This document shows, piece by piece, positions 1 to 6,988 of a stretch of 64,000 bases of DNA (its first letter is position 1; every line of letters starts with the position of its first letter). The position numbers were made by a program, and so were the translations under genes. A model generated the notes under the pieces. The model was not told where the DNA came from. It did no database searches and saw only the letters and a list, made by a program, of their open reading frames with translations. The stretch is taken from positions 1-64,000 of the forward strand of contig JADJCR010000011.1 of the NCBI GenBank assembly GCA_016703125.1, given 5' to 3'. This stretch comes from Micrococcales bacterium (GTDB lineage: Bacteria; Actinomycetota; Actinomycetes; S36-B12; UBA10799).

Positions 1-144
1 TCCGAACGCCTCGGTCCGTACGAGTCCGAGGACCAGGCCTCGCACGCGTTCGAGATCGCCCGCAAGCGCAACGAGGACTACGACGCGGCCGAGAAGGACT
101 GGGGCCGGCACCCGGACACCGGGCTCGGTAAGGACGCCGACTGA
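1..144 (+). CDS. C-terminal end of a small conserved actinobacterial protein (partial)
   Basis: The window opens inside this gene; 47 codons and a TGA stop are visible. The visible part has an LGPY motif, then an Ala/Arg/Glu-rich helix ending in KRNEDYD, then a Trp-containing acidic tail. I recall short actinobacterial proteins with this kind of tail near panB and glutamine synthetase genes, none with an assigned function; this is memory, not a search. No membrane segment is seen in the visible part. npdG follows on the same strand 60 bases later. Function unknown. Confidence 0.6.
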   Translation, partial: SERLGPYESEDQASHAFEIARKRNEDYDAAEKDWGRHPDTGLGKDAD

Positions 145-204
145 TCCGAGGGTTCCCCGGATCCGCAGCGGGGCCCGCCACCGGCCTTTGACACACTGGC
201 GGCC

Positions 205-837
205 ATGACGACGATCGCGGTGCTCGGTGGCACCGGACCTCAGGGCAAAGGTTTGGCGGCACGCTGGGCGAAATCCGGATTCGATGTGGTGCTCGGCTCC
301 CGGGACCCACAACGGGCACAGGCCGTGGCCGCGGAGATCGGAGTGCGGGGCGCGGGGAACCGCGACGCCGCCGAACAGGGTGACGTCGTGGTGGTGGCGG
401 TCCCGTACGAGGGACACGCGGCCATCGTCGAAGAGGTGGCCGACGCCGTTGCCGGCAAGGTGCTCGTCGACTGCGTCAACCCGCTGGGGTTCGACAAGCA
501 AGGGGCCTTCGGGCTGCCCGTGCCGGAAGGCTCGGCAGCCCAGCAGGCGGCCGTTGTGGCACCGCAGGCGCGGGTGGTTGCGGCGTTCCATCACGTGAGT
601 GCTGTCCTGCTCGCCGATCTCGACCACGAGTTGGACATCGACGTCATGGTCCTGGGCGACGACCGCGAGGCAGTCGACGAGGTCATCGCGCTGGCCGACA
701 GCATCCCGGGGATGCGTGGGGTGTTCGCCGGCCGGTTGCGCAACGCGGCTCAGGTGGAAGCGCTGACCGCGAACCTCATCTCGATCAACCGGCGGTACAA
801 GGTGCACGCGGGTGTGCGGATCACCGATCTGCCCTGA
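205..837 (+). CDS. npdG: NADPH-dependent F420 reductase (F420H2:NADP+ oxidoreductase)
   Basis: Predicted cytosolic enzyme passing hydride between reduced coenzyme F420 and NADP+. The 210 residues equal the family length. A Rossmann loop opens the protein (VLGGTGPQGKGLA, about residues 6-18) and is followed by GSRDPQRA, where Ser-Arg would hold the NADP phosphate. A HHVSA motif near residue 130 fits the conserved FHxVSA-like segment of Fno/NpdG proteins. The ATG lies at a weak Shine-Dalgarno sequence but is the only start preserving the beta-alpha-beta fold. Its presence implies that the cell makes F420. The last 58 bases of its 3' region are repeated beyond the insertion sequences at 3612-3669. 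Confidence 0.9.
   Translation: MTTIAVLGGTGPQGKGLAARWAKSGFDVVLGSRDPQRAQAVAAEIGVRGAGNRDAAEQGDVVVVAVPYEGHAAIVEEVADAVAGKVLVDCVNPLGFDKQGAFGLPVPEGSAAQQAAVVAPQARVVAAFHHVSAVLLADLDHELDIDVMVLGDDREAVDEVIALADSIPGMRGVFAGRLRNAAQVEALTANLISINRRYKVHAGVRITDLP
776..833 (+). repeat. 58-bp direct repeat, copy 1 (3' end of npdG)
   Basis: This stretch of the npdG coding end is repeated without mismatch at 3612-3669. A further 15 bases (cacgggcgttggatg) are shared downstream, at 865-879 and 3676-3690. The copies flank the IS region, which points to a tandem duplication that existed before the insertion sequence landed. Confidence 0.95.
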
Positions 838-887
838 GGATTTGGGTCGCCCCCGCCGCCGGTACACGGGCGTTGGATGAGCTCCCT

Positions 888-914
888 ACCTGTCAGTCTG
901 ACTGTGAGTCGGTC
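888..914 (+). repeat. Left terminal inverted repeat of IS-A
   Basis: It starts acctgtca and ends gagtcggtc. The reverse complement of 3479-3504 has the same first eight and last nine bases, with a divergent 9-10-base middle. Confidence 0.75.
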
Positions 915-939
915 GTCACCTGATTGGAGATGATCGAGG

Positions 940-1344
940 ATGTCAGTTCATGGTTTGACTGTTGAGCAGCGCCGGGAGCATGTGTTTGCGTATTTGGAGA
1001 CTCCGTATGGGGTCAAGGGCCGGTATCTGGCTGAGCATGGGATCAGTGCGTATCAGATCCGGCAGTGGCGTTCCCAGATGTACTCCGGGACGCTGGAGAC
1101 GGGGTTGGTGCCTCGGGGAGTGTGGATGAACGATTCGAATGTCAACCGCGAGGTGGTGCGGTTACGCGAGGAACTCGAGGCGCTGCGCGCGCGCATGGCG
1201 GCCCGCGAGGCCGAGCATGAGGAGGCGCTGACCGCGAAACAAGCGCAGATCGACGCGGCGGGGCGGGTGGCTGAGGCGTTGGGAAAAGCTATCGCGCTCT
1301 TGCACGCCGGGAACGAGAGCGCGGACAGTACCACCGGAGATTGA
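940..1344 (+). CDS. IS-A OrfA, helix-turn-helix transposase subunit
   Basis: A 134-residue protein. Residues about 10-45 form a helix-turn-helix (GVKGRYLAEHGISAYQIRQW), followed by a coiled-coil-like Leu/Glu/Arg segment (about 70-115) that in IS3-type OrfA proteins mediates multimerisation. The start ATG has a GAGG sequence just upstream. The stop TGA overlaps the TTG start of orfB (TTGA at 1341-1344). The OrfB phase equals a -1 shift from OrfA, so OrfB could be made by reinitiation or by a -1 frameshift. The OrfA sequence itself looks intact. Confidence 0.85.
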   Translation: MSVHGLTVEQRREHVFAYLETPYGVKGRYLAEHGISAYQIRQWRSQMYSGTLETGLVPRGVWMNDSNVNREVVRLREELEALRARMAAREAEHEEALTAKQAQIDAAGRVAEALGKAIALLHAGNESADSTTGD

Positions 1345-2429
1345 CCGAGCAGCAGGCCGCGGATCTGGCCGGGTTCTACGACGCGGAGGCTGAGCTGGTC
1401 GCGGCCATCCGTGCGGCGGGCTGGTCGCAGACCAGGGCGTTGAAGCTGATCGGGTTAGCGGCCTCGACGTGGCATTACCGCCACCGGCCACGACCGGTGT
1501 CGCGGTGTGTGGTGGCCCATACCGAGCGGCGCTGCGACACCTGGCTGACCGAGGCCGAGACCGCGGCGATCATCGGCAAGTTGAACGCTGCCTTCGAGGC
1601 CAAGAAGTCGGTGTACCAGGCCTACTACGAGGCGCTGGACGCCGGACAGCCGGTGGCCTCACTGAAGTCGTGGTACCGGATCGCCAACACCTACCTGCCC
1701 GCGTGCCGGCCGCTGCGACGTACCCGTAAGCGCCGGTGCACCGCGATGCCGCAGTGGGAGGCCTTCACCCCGATGCAGGTGTGGTCGTGGGACATCACCA
1801 TGCTTCCCGGGCCCTACCGGGGGATCAACTACTGCCTGTACGCGGTGATCGATGTGTTCTCCCGCAAGATCGTGGCCTGGCGGGTCGAGCAGGCCGAGGT
1901 CGATGACCTGGCCGCGGACATGTTCGGCGAGGCGTTGCAGGAAGGGCCACGGCCCTTCCTGCTGCACTCCGACAGAGGTGCATCGATGACCTCGAAAGCC
2001 GTGGCCAAGACGATGGGCGAACTCGGTGTTGCCCTGAGCCGTAACCGGCCGCGGGTCTCCAACGACAACCCGTTCTCCGAGGCCTGGTTCAAGACCGCGA
2101 AATACCGGGCCGGATACCCGCGGCACTTCCACGACATCGACCACGCCCGGGCCTGGGCCGCAGAACTGATCGACTGGTACAACAACCAGCACCGGCATTC
2201 ATCCCTGGCCGGGCACACCCCAGCCAGCGTCCACGACGGAAGCTGGACCCTGATCCATCACCAGCGCCAAGCTGTCCTCGACCAGCTCTACCTGGCCAAC
2301 CCCAGCCGCTACCGCACGCCCCCACAAGCCCTGACCCCCATGGCCCGCGTGGCCCTGAACCAGCAACAACCCGCAGTGGGGTGTACCAAGGATTCCGGAC
2401 AGGGTCCCCACTTAGGAGAGGATGCCTAG
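1341..2429 (+). CDS. IS-A OrfB, DDE (rve) transposase with IS-B-derived C-terminus
   Basis: About 362 residues. The integrase-type DDE core shows WDIT for the first Asp, HSDRGA for the second, and DNPFSEAWFKT for the catalytic Glu. An N-terminal HTH-like region precedes it. The start is TTG at 1341, overlapping the orfA stop. The last 17 or so residues, after NQQQPA, are encoded by the left end of IS-B, so the natural C-terminus (predicted DRLQPG) has been replaced. The catalytic core is untouched, so the protein might still work, but the right end of the element is now 1.1 kb further away. Confidence 0.85.
   Translation: MTEQQAADLAGFYDAEAELVAAIRAAGWSQTRALKLIGLAASTWHYRHRPRPVSRCVVAHTERRCDTWLTEAETAAIIGKLNAAFEAKKSVYQAYYEALDAGQPVASLKSWYRIANTYLPACRPLRRTRKRRCTAMPQWEAFTPMQVWSWDITMLPGPYRGINYCLYAVIDVFSRKIVAWRVEQAEVDDLAADMFGEALQEGPRPFLLHSDRGASMTSKAVAKTMGELGVALSRNRPRVSNDNPFSEAWFKTAKYRAGYPRHFHDIDHARAWAAELIDWYNNQHRHSSLAGHTPASVHDGSWTLIHHQRQAVLDQLYLANPSRYRTPPQALTPMARVALNQQQPAVGCTKDSGQGPHLGEDA
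2377..2402 (+). repeat. Left terminal inverted repeat of IS-B
   Basis: Begins tggggtgt and contains cggaca at the inner end. It pairs with the reverse complement of 3451-3476. Confidence 0.9.
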
Positions 2430-2430
2430 C

Positions 2431-3434
2431 ATGTCCGGAAATCGTCGTAAGTTCAGTGCGCAGTTCAAGGCCGAGGCGGTGCAGTTGGTGCTGCAGTCCG
2501 GTGACCCGATCAAAAAAAGCAGCGGCCTTCTTCGCCCAGACGCACCAGTAGCAGACCGCTGCCTGGTGATCGAAGCGGAGAAGGCGACCTATCCGATCAC
2601 GATGATGTGCCAGCTGCTGGACGTGCCCCGCTCCAGCTACTACGACTGGGCCGGCCGGGCCGACACCGTGACCGCCACCGCGGCCCGGCACGCGGCGCTG
2701 ACCGAGGCGGTGAGGTCAGTGTTCGACGAGTACCGGCAGACCTACGGCTGCCGGCGGATCGCACACGTGCTGAACACCGAACACGGCCTGCCGGTCAGTG
2801 TCGGCACGGTCGCGGACATCATGCGCGACCAGCGCCTGGTCGCCGTGCAGCCGCGGGCCTACAAGACCACCACCGTGGCCGACACCGACGCCGAATACCC
2901 CACGGATGCGATCGGCCGGGACTTCACCGCCGAGGCCCCCGGGGCCCGGCTGGTCGGCGACATCACCTACCTGCGCACCGGGCAGGGCTGGCTGTACCTG
3001 GCCACCGTGATCGACCTGTGCACCCGGATGGTGGTGGGCTGGGCGATCGCCGACCACATGCGCACCAATCTGGTCTGCCAGGCCCTGCGCATGGCCCACA
3101 ACGACGGCTACCTGGTCCCCCGGGGCGGTGTTCCACTCCGACCGGGACCCAGTACACCTCCGACGAATTCGCCCGCTGCTGCACCACCCTCGGCGTCGCG
3201 CAGCATGGGACGCACCGGTCAATGCTAGGACAACGCCGCCGCCGAATCTGGTTCGCCACGTTGAAGAACGAGATGTACCACCGGTACTGGTTCCCCACCC
3301 ACGCCCGTGCCCGGCATGCCGTGGCCGAGTACATCGAGGTGTTCTACAACCGCAAACGACACCACTCCACCCTGGCCTACCGCACCCCGTGGCAAGCCTG
3401 GAACAACCACCGCGCTGCCCGGCCGGCAGCATGA
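2431..3434 (+). pseudogene. IS-B OrfA/OrfB transposase remnant (deleted, frameshifted, nonsense)
   Basis: The OrfA N-terminus (MSGNRRKFSAQFKAEAVQLV) runs to about 2511. It then jumps into the run of seven A plus G at 2512-2519, which resembles the A6G slippery site of IS3 programmed -1 frameshifting. The +1 phase there still reads the typical OrfA tail KKAAAFFAQTHQ. The middle of OrfA is therefore deleted. OrfB follows (about 2566 on) with YGCRRI and the first Asp in GDITYLR. Near 3120-3150 the phase changes twice around FHSDR and TQYTS. It changes again at about 3204 (SMGRTGQC), a TAG at 3226-3228 replaces the usual Trp of CWDNA, and another shift at about 3246 leads to WFATLKNEMYHR and the normal C-terminus. 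AGGAG at 2414 supports the ATG at 2431. Confidence 0.93.
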
Positions 3435-3450
3435 TCAAGAACTACAAGCC

Positions 3451-3476
3451 GTGTCCGAGATTCTTGACACACCCCA
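3451..3476 (-). repeat. Right terminal inverted repeat of IS-B
   Basis: Its reverse complement begins tggggtgt like the left end. It is followed directly by the CAG target duplication. Confidence 0.9.
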
Positions 3477-3478
3477 CA

Positions 3479-3504
3479 GACCGACTCCAACCAGGTTGAC
3501 AGGT
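3479..3504 (-). repeat. Right terminal inverted repeat of IS-A
   Basis: Its reverse complement starts acctgtca and ends gagtcggtc, like 888-914. The TGA at 3497-3499 would have been the stop codon of orfB before IS-B arrived. Confidence 0.75.
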
Positions 3505-3507
3505 TCC

Positions 3508-3611
3508 GGCTCGTGCAGTTGGTTGACGCTCGTCGCGCGCTGAACCTCAACCAACTGCCCGAACGTCAACCAACTGCCCGAACGTCAACCAACTGCGTGC
3601 AGCGCCAGTGT
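3508..3611. repeat. 19-bp-phased palindromic repeat, locus A copy 1
   Basis: The left arm gcagttggttga (3515-3526) is matched by its reverse complement tcaaccaactgc at 3547, 3566 and 3585, three direct copies with an exact 19-bp period. Bases 3508-3562 recur unchanged at 3692-3746. No coding potential is evident. It lies between the IS pair and panB. Confidence 0.9.
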
Positions 3612-3669
3612 TCATCTCGATCAACCGGCGGTACAAGGTGCACGCGGGTGTGCGGATCACCGATCTGCC
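3612..3669 (+). repeat. 58-bp direct repeat, copy 2 (npdG 3'-end fragment)
   Basis: Identical to 776-833 but without the npdG stop context; the following bases differ until cacgggcgttggatg at 3676. It is a non-functional fragment lying between two copies of the locus A repeat, as expected of a roughly 184-bp tandem duplication. Confidence 0.95.
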
Positions 3670-3680
3670 GCGCTGCACGG

Positions 3681-3759
3681 GCGTTGGATGGGGCTCGTGC
3701 AGTTGGTTGACGCTCGTCGCGCGCTGAACCTCAACCAACTGCCCGAGCCCCAACCAACC
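3681..3759. repeat. 19-bp-phased palindromic repeat, locus A copy 2
   Basis: Left-strand motifs gcgttgga (3681) and cagttggt (3700) lie 19 bp apart. Inverted motifs tcaaccaact (3731) and ccaaccaacc (3750) are also 19 bp apart. The array ends 10 bases before the panB stop, so it sits at the 3' end of panB and originally between the convergent genes npdG and panB. Confidence 0.85.
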
Positions 3760-3769
3760 CGACAGGGTG

Positions 3770-4596
3770 TCAGTGGTACTCGTGCTCCGGCGCCGGATAC
3801 GTCCCGGCCACGACCTCGCCCGCCCACGTCTGCACGGCGCCGGTCAGCACTGACCGCAGATCCGCGTACTGCTTGACGAACTTCGGTGGCCTGCCCGGGT
3901 GAGCCCGGCCATGTCCTGCCACACCAGTACCTGGGCATCGGTGTGCGGGCCCGCGCCGATGCCGATGGTGGGGATGGAGACCGCCCGGGTCGCTGCCTCG
4001 GCCAGGTCAGCCGGCACGACCTCCAGAACCGCGGCGAAGGCGCCGGCCTGCTCCATGTGTTTGGCGTCGAGGATCAGCCGCTGCCCTGCCTCACCGCGCC
4101 CCTGTACCTTGTAGCCGCCGAGCTGGTGCACCGACTGCGGCGTGAGCCCGAGGTGTGCCATGACCGGGATGCCGGCGCTGGTGAGGAACTCCACGTGGGG
4201 GAGGACGCGTTCGCCACCCTCGAGTTTGACGGCGTGGGCGCCGGTCTCCTTCATGAAGCGGGTGGCCGTGGCCAGCGCCTGCTGCGGGGACTCCTGATAG
4301 GAGCCGAACGGCAGGTCCGCCACCACCATCGCGCGCTTCGAACCGCGCACGACCGCCGCCACCAGGGGAATGAGGTCGTCGACCGTGACCGGGATGGTCG
4401 AGTCATGGCCGTAGACGACCATCGCCGCGGAGTCGCCGACCAGCATCACAGGGATCCCGGCAGCGTCGAACAGACCTGCGGTGAGGGCGTCGTAGGCGGT
4501 GATCATCGGCCACTTCTCCCCGCGCTCCTTGGCGGCGGCGAGGTCCTTGGTCGTCACGCGACGACCAGTGGCGGGGCCGTAGAGGGATTCGGACAT
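3770..4596 (-). CDS. panB: 3-methyl-2-oxobutanoate hydroxymethyltransferase (one frameshift)
   Basis: First committed enzyme of pantothenate synthesis: it transfers a hydroxymethyl group from 5,10-methylene-tetrahydrofolate to 2-oxoisovalerate. Family features are MITAYD near the N-terminus, LVGDSAAMVVYGHDST (metal-binding Asp), KLEGG, AHLGLTPQSV and TIGIGAG. The reading frame breaks at about 3893-3899 in a CCCGGG run. Reading one extra G there restores GRPPKFVKQYADLRS and a normal C-terminus ending EHEYH at the TGA at 3770-3772, giving about 275 residues. Without the correction the protein ends in a short nonsense tail. A sequencing or assembly slip is more likely than loss of an essential gene, but both remain possible. 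It is convergent with npdG across the IS/repeat region. Confidence 0.92.
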
Positions 4597-4686
4597 GAGG
4601 GTTACCTCCAGCCTCGAGGCTCACGGTGAGTCCCCGGACGCCTTCATGGTGCCACATCAGGCCGAGGTAGGTGAAGAGGCAACGGG

Positions 4687-4729
4687 TTGTGATTTTCGGA
4701 GGAATCCGTAGGATACGGAACTGTTCCGT
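4687..4729 (+). promoter_or_regulatory. Predicted promoter and TetR operator of the exporter operon
   Basis: A perfect palindrome, acggaac-t-gttccgt, occupies 4715-4729, 16 bases before the exporter ATG. A possible -35 TTGTGA (4687-4692) and -10 TAGGAT (4709-4714) with a 16-bp spacer would place the transcription start inside the palindrome. A TetR-family gene closes the operon, so autoregulation at this site is the natural inference. Confidence 0.65.
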
Positions 4730-4745
4730 TTCGAAAGGCGCCCCC

Positions 4746-6395
4746 ATGGACAAGCCCACTGGGCATCCCCGTCGTTGGCAGATCCTCGCGGTCCTGGTCA
4801 CGAGCCTGCTGGTGGTGGTCCTCGACAACACCGTGCTGAATGTGGCCATCAAGACCATCCAGGAGGATCTCGGCGCAACCCAGAACGAGATCGTCTGGGC
4901 CATCAACTCGTACACCTTGGTCTTCGCGGCCCTGCTGTTCACCTGGGGCGTACTCGGTGATCGCTACGGCCGCAAGAGAATCCTGGTCATCGGCCTGCTG
5001 CTGTTCGGTCTGGCGTCCGCGCTGAGCGCATTCGCCTCGGACCCCACGCAGTTGATCGTCGCCCGCGGGTTGATGGGTATCGGCGGCGCATCGGTACTGC
5101 CGGTGACACTTGCGATCATCACCGTGGTCTTTCCGCCGCACGAGCGCGGCCGGGCCATCGGTCTGTGGGCTGCGTCTGTGGGGGGTGCGGTGGCGATCGG
5201 GCCGCTGCTGGGAGGGTTCCTGCTCGAGCACTACTGGTGGGGCTCGGTGTTCCTCATCAACGTCCCGATCGTGATCATCGGCGTCATCGGAATCCTCGCG
5301 CTGGTGCCCGAGTCGAAGGACCCCAACCCGGGTCGCCTTGACCCGGTGGGCCTGGTCCTGAGCGTCACCGGCCTGCTGCTGCTCGTGTACGGGATCCAGC
5401 ACGGCGGTGACACCCAGGAGTGGTTCAGCTGGGACGTCGGCGGGTGCATCGTCGCCGGGGTGGCGATCCTGGTCACATTCATCGTGCTGGAGGCGCGCAG
5501 CGACCATCCCTCGCTGGACATGTCGTTGTTCGGTATCCGCTCCTTCTCTGCCTCGCTCACCACGGTCTCCCTGACGTTCGCGGCGATGACCGGATCGCTG
5601 CTGTTCCTGGCGTTCTACATGCAGTTGGTACGCGGGTACAGCCCGCTGCAGGACGGTGCGTTCACCCTGCCCGTGGCTGTGGGCCAACTGCTGGCCGCCC
5701 CCCGCAGCGCCAAGATGGTGGAACGATTCGGTGCCCGCCGGGTCATCACGTTCGGGCTGACGCTGGCGGGGCTGGTGTTCGCCTCGTTCGTCCTGCTACA
5801 ACCGCAGACCCCCGCGTGGGTGCTGCTGGTCACGTGGTTCTTCCTCGGTTTCGGGCTCGGCAACGTGATCGCTCCGTCCACGACCCGGATGACCCTTGCG
5901 ACCCCGCCGGAGAAGGCAGGGGCCGGATCTGCCGTGCAGAACACAGTGCGGCAGGTCTCTGCGGCCATCGGAGTGGCCGTGCTGTCGTCGCTGGTCGCCG
6001 TCGTGTACAGCAACGCGATGACCAGCACCGCCGGGATCTCAGACCTGCCCGCGCAACTGCAGACGCCGGTCACCGATTCCATCGGCGGTGCCTACGAGGC
6101 CACCAGCCGGGCGGTCGGCGCCGGTGTGCTGCAACCCGAGCAGGCCGCGGCCATCCAGTCCGCCGCCGTGGACAGTTTCATGCAGGCCTTCCACCTGGCC
6201 GCGCTGGGCTCGGCGCTACTCATCGTCATCGCGTTGATCGTGCTGCTGCTGCGACTGCCCGCACAGCCGGAGCATGCCGCCTGGGGCGGGCACGCCGGCC
6301 ACGTCGACGTGGACCAGGAGTTGTCCCCGGACCAGTTCGAGGGGGAGTCCGAGGATGGCGAGCACGAGCAGGCACCGACCGGGGAGCAGCGGTGA
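4746..6395 (+). CDS. DHA2-family MFS multidrug exporter (EmrB/QacA type)
   Basis: Proton-driven efflux pump of the inner membrane. The 549 residues and about 14 hydrophobic segments fit the DHA2 class. Visible signatures are LDNTVLNVAI in TM1 (motif D1), GDRYGRKR in the TM2-3 loop (motif A) and GPLLGGFL in TM5 (motif C). The C-terminus is a long acidic cytosolic tail (QELSPDQFEGESEDGEHE). The ATG at 4746 is preferred over the upstream one because GAAAGG precedes it and the family N-terminus begins there. The last codons overlap the GTG of the TetR gene (GTGA), so the two are co-translated. Substrate cannot be told from sequence. Confidence 0.92.
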   Translation: MDKPTGHPRRWQILAVLVTSLLVVVLDNTVLNVAIKTIQEDLGATQNEIVWAINSYTLVFAALLFTWGVLGDRYGRKRILVIGLLLFGLASALSAFASDPTQLIVARGLMGIGGASVLPVTLAIITVVFPPHERGRAIGLWAASVGGAVAIGPLLGGFLLEHYWWGSVFLINVPIVIIGVIGILALVPESKDPNPGRLDPVGLVLSVTGLLLLVYGIQHGGDTQEWFSWDVGGCIVAGVAILVTFIVLEARSDHPSLDMSLFGIRSFSASLTTVSLTFAAMTGSLLFLAFYMQLVRGYSPLQDGAFTLPVAVGQLLAAPRSAKMVERFGARRVITFGLTLAGLVFASFVLLQPQTPAWVLLVTWFFLGFGLGNVIAPSTTRMTLATPPEKAGAGSAVQNTVRQVSAAIGVAVLSSLVAVVYSNAMTSTAGISDLPAQLQTPVTDSIGGAYEATSRAVGAGVLQPEQAAAIQSAAVDSFMQAFHLAALGSALLIVIALIVLLLRLPAQPEHAAWGGHAGHVDVDQELSPDQFEGESEDGEHEQAPTGEQR

Positions 6396-6988
6396 CGCCG
6401 GCGCAGGTCGGACGGCCGCGGGATCCCCGTGTCGACGAGGCGCTGACCACGCACCTGGTGGACCTGCTCGCCGAGCGCGGCCCCGACGGGTTCTCCGTCG
6501 ACGAGCTCGCGGAGCGTTCTGGAGTCGGCAAAGCCGCGATCTACCGCCGGTACCGTTCCCGCGCCGAGTTGGTCGCAGCGGGTTTCGAGGCCGTCAACGA
6601 GAGCATGCCCGACGTGTCCGGCCTGCCGGTGCGCGAGGCTCTCGTCCGGCTGCTCGACTGGGTCTCCGGTGCGCATGCGGCGGGTCTGACACCCACCTGG
6701 CTGGTGGCGATGCAGCAGATGCCCACTCTGCGTGAGAAGTACATGACCCAGGTCGTCGAGCCGCGGCGCGACGCCTTGCGCGCGGTTGTGGCACGGGGTC
6801 AGCAGGAGGGTCACCTGCGCAGGGACGTGGCGACCGACGTCATCGTGACCGCCCTGAGTGCCCCGGCAGTCCTGGTCGGCATGCACCGGGCGCGCGGGTA
6901 TGGACCCGGGGAGGTCAGCATCGGTGATGTCGTCGACCTCATCCTGTCCGGGCTGCTCAGTCCAGAGGCTCGCGCCACCGGTTCGTGA
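6392..6988 (+). CDS. TetR-family transcriptional regulator of the exporter
   Basis: A 198-residue protein starting at the GTG overlapping the exporter stop codon. The N-terminal HTH is clear (FSVDELAERSGVGKAAIYRRY, about residues 37-57). The variable C-terminal domain should bind the inducing ligand; its LVAMQQMP and GHLRRDVATDVI segments resemble the C-terminal domain found in many TetR repressors next to MFS pumps. It most likely represses its own operon through the palindrome at 4715-4729. Its 3' end overlaps the convergent nadE gene by 32 bases. Confidence 0.9.
   Translation: MTPAQVGRPRDPRVDEALTTHLVDLLAERGPDGFSVDELAERSGVGKAAIYRRYRSRAELVAAGFEAVNESMPDVSGLPVREALVRLLDWVSGAHAAGLTPTWLVAMQQMPTLREKYMTQVVEPRRDALRAVVARGQQEGHLRRDVATDVIVTALSAPAVLVGMHRARGYGPGEVSIGDVVDLILSGLLSPEARATGS

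Larger units (their letters stand above)
2377..3476. mobile_element. IS3-family insertion sequence IS-B (decayed), 1100 bp
   Basis: The ends are the canonical TG...CA. Terminal inverted repeats of about 26 bp match at about 20 positions (2377-2402 against the reverse complement of 3451-3476). A 3-bp target duplication CAG flanks it at 2374-2376 and 3477-3479. It lies inside IS-A. Its transposase genes carry an internal deletion, frameshifts and a nonsense codon, so it cannot move on its own. The intact target duplication and good ends suggest the copy arrived by transposition and decayed in place, or was mobilised in trans when already defective. Confidence 0.92.
885..3508. mobile_element. 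IS3-like insertion sequence IS-A, interrupted by IS-B
   Basis: Two-gene element (orfA 940-1344, orfB from 1341). Imperfect terminal inverted repeats lie at about 888-914 and 3479-3504, sharing acctgtca at the tip and gagtcggtc at the inner end. A possible 4-bp target duplication GCTC is at 881-884 and 3509-3512; this is tentative. IS-B (2377-3476) is inserted near the right end. Joining the bases around IS-B and dropping one copy of its CAG duplication restores orfB to an in-frame end (PADRLQPG, stop TGA at 3497-3499), which supports the nesting. The exact outer ends are uncertain by a few bases. Confidence 0.85.

Noticed and set aside
3547..3596. Three 19-bp direct repeats as a CRISPR array
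   Set aside because: Repeats are contiguous without spacers, too few, and paired with an inverted copy; no cas genes are seen.
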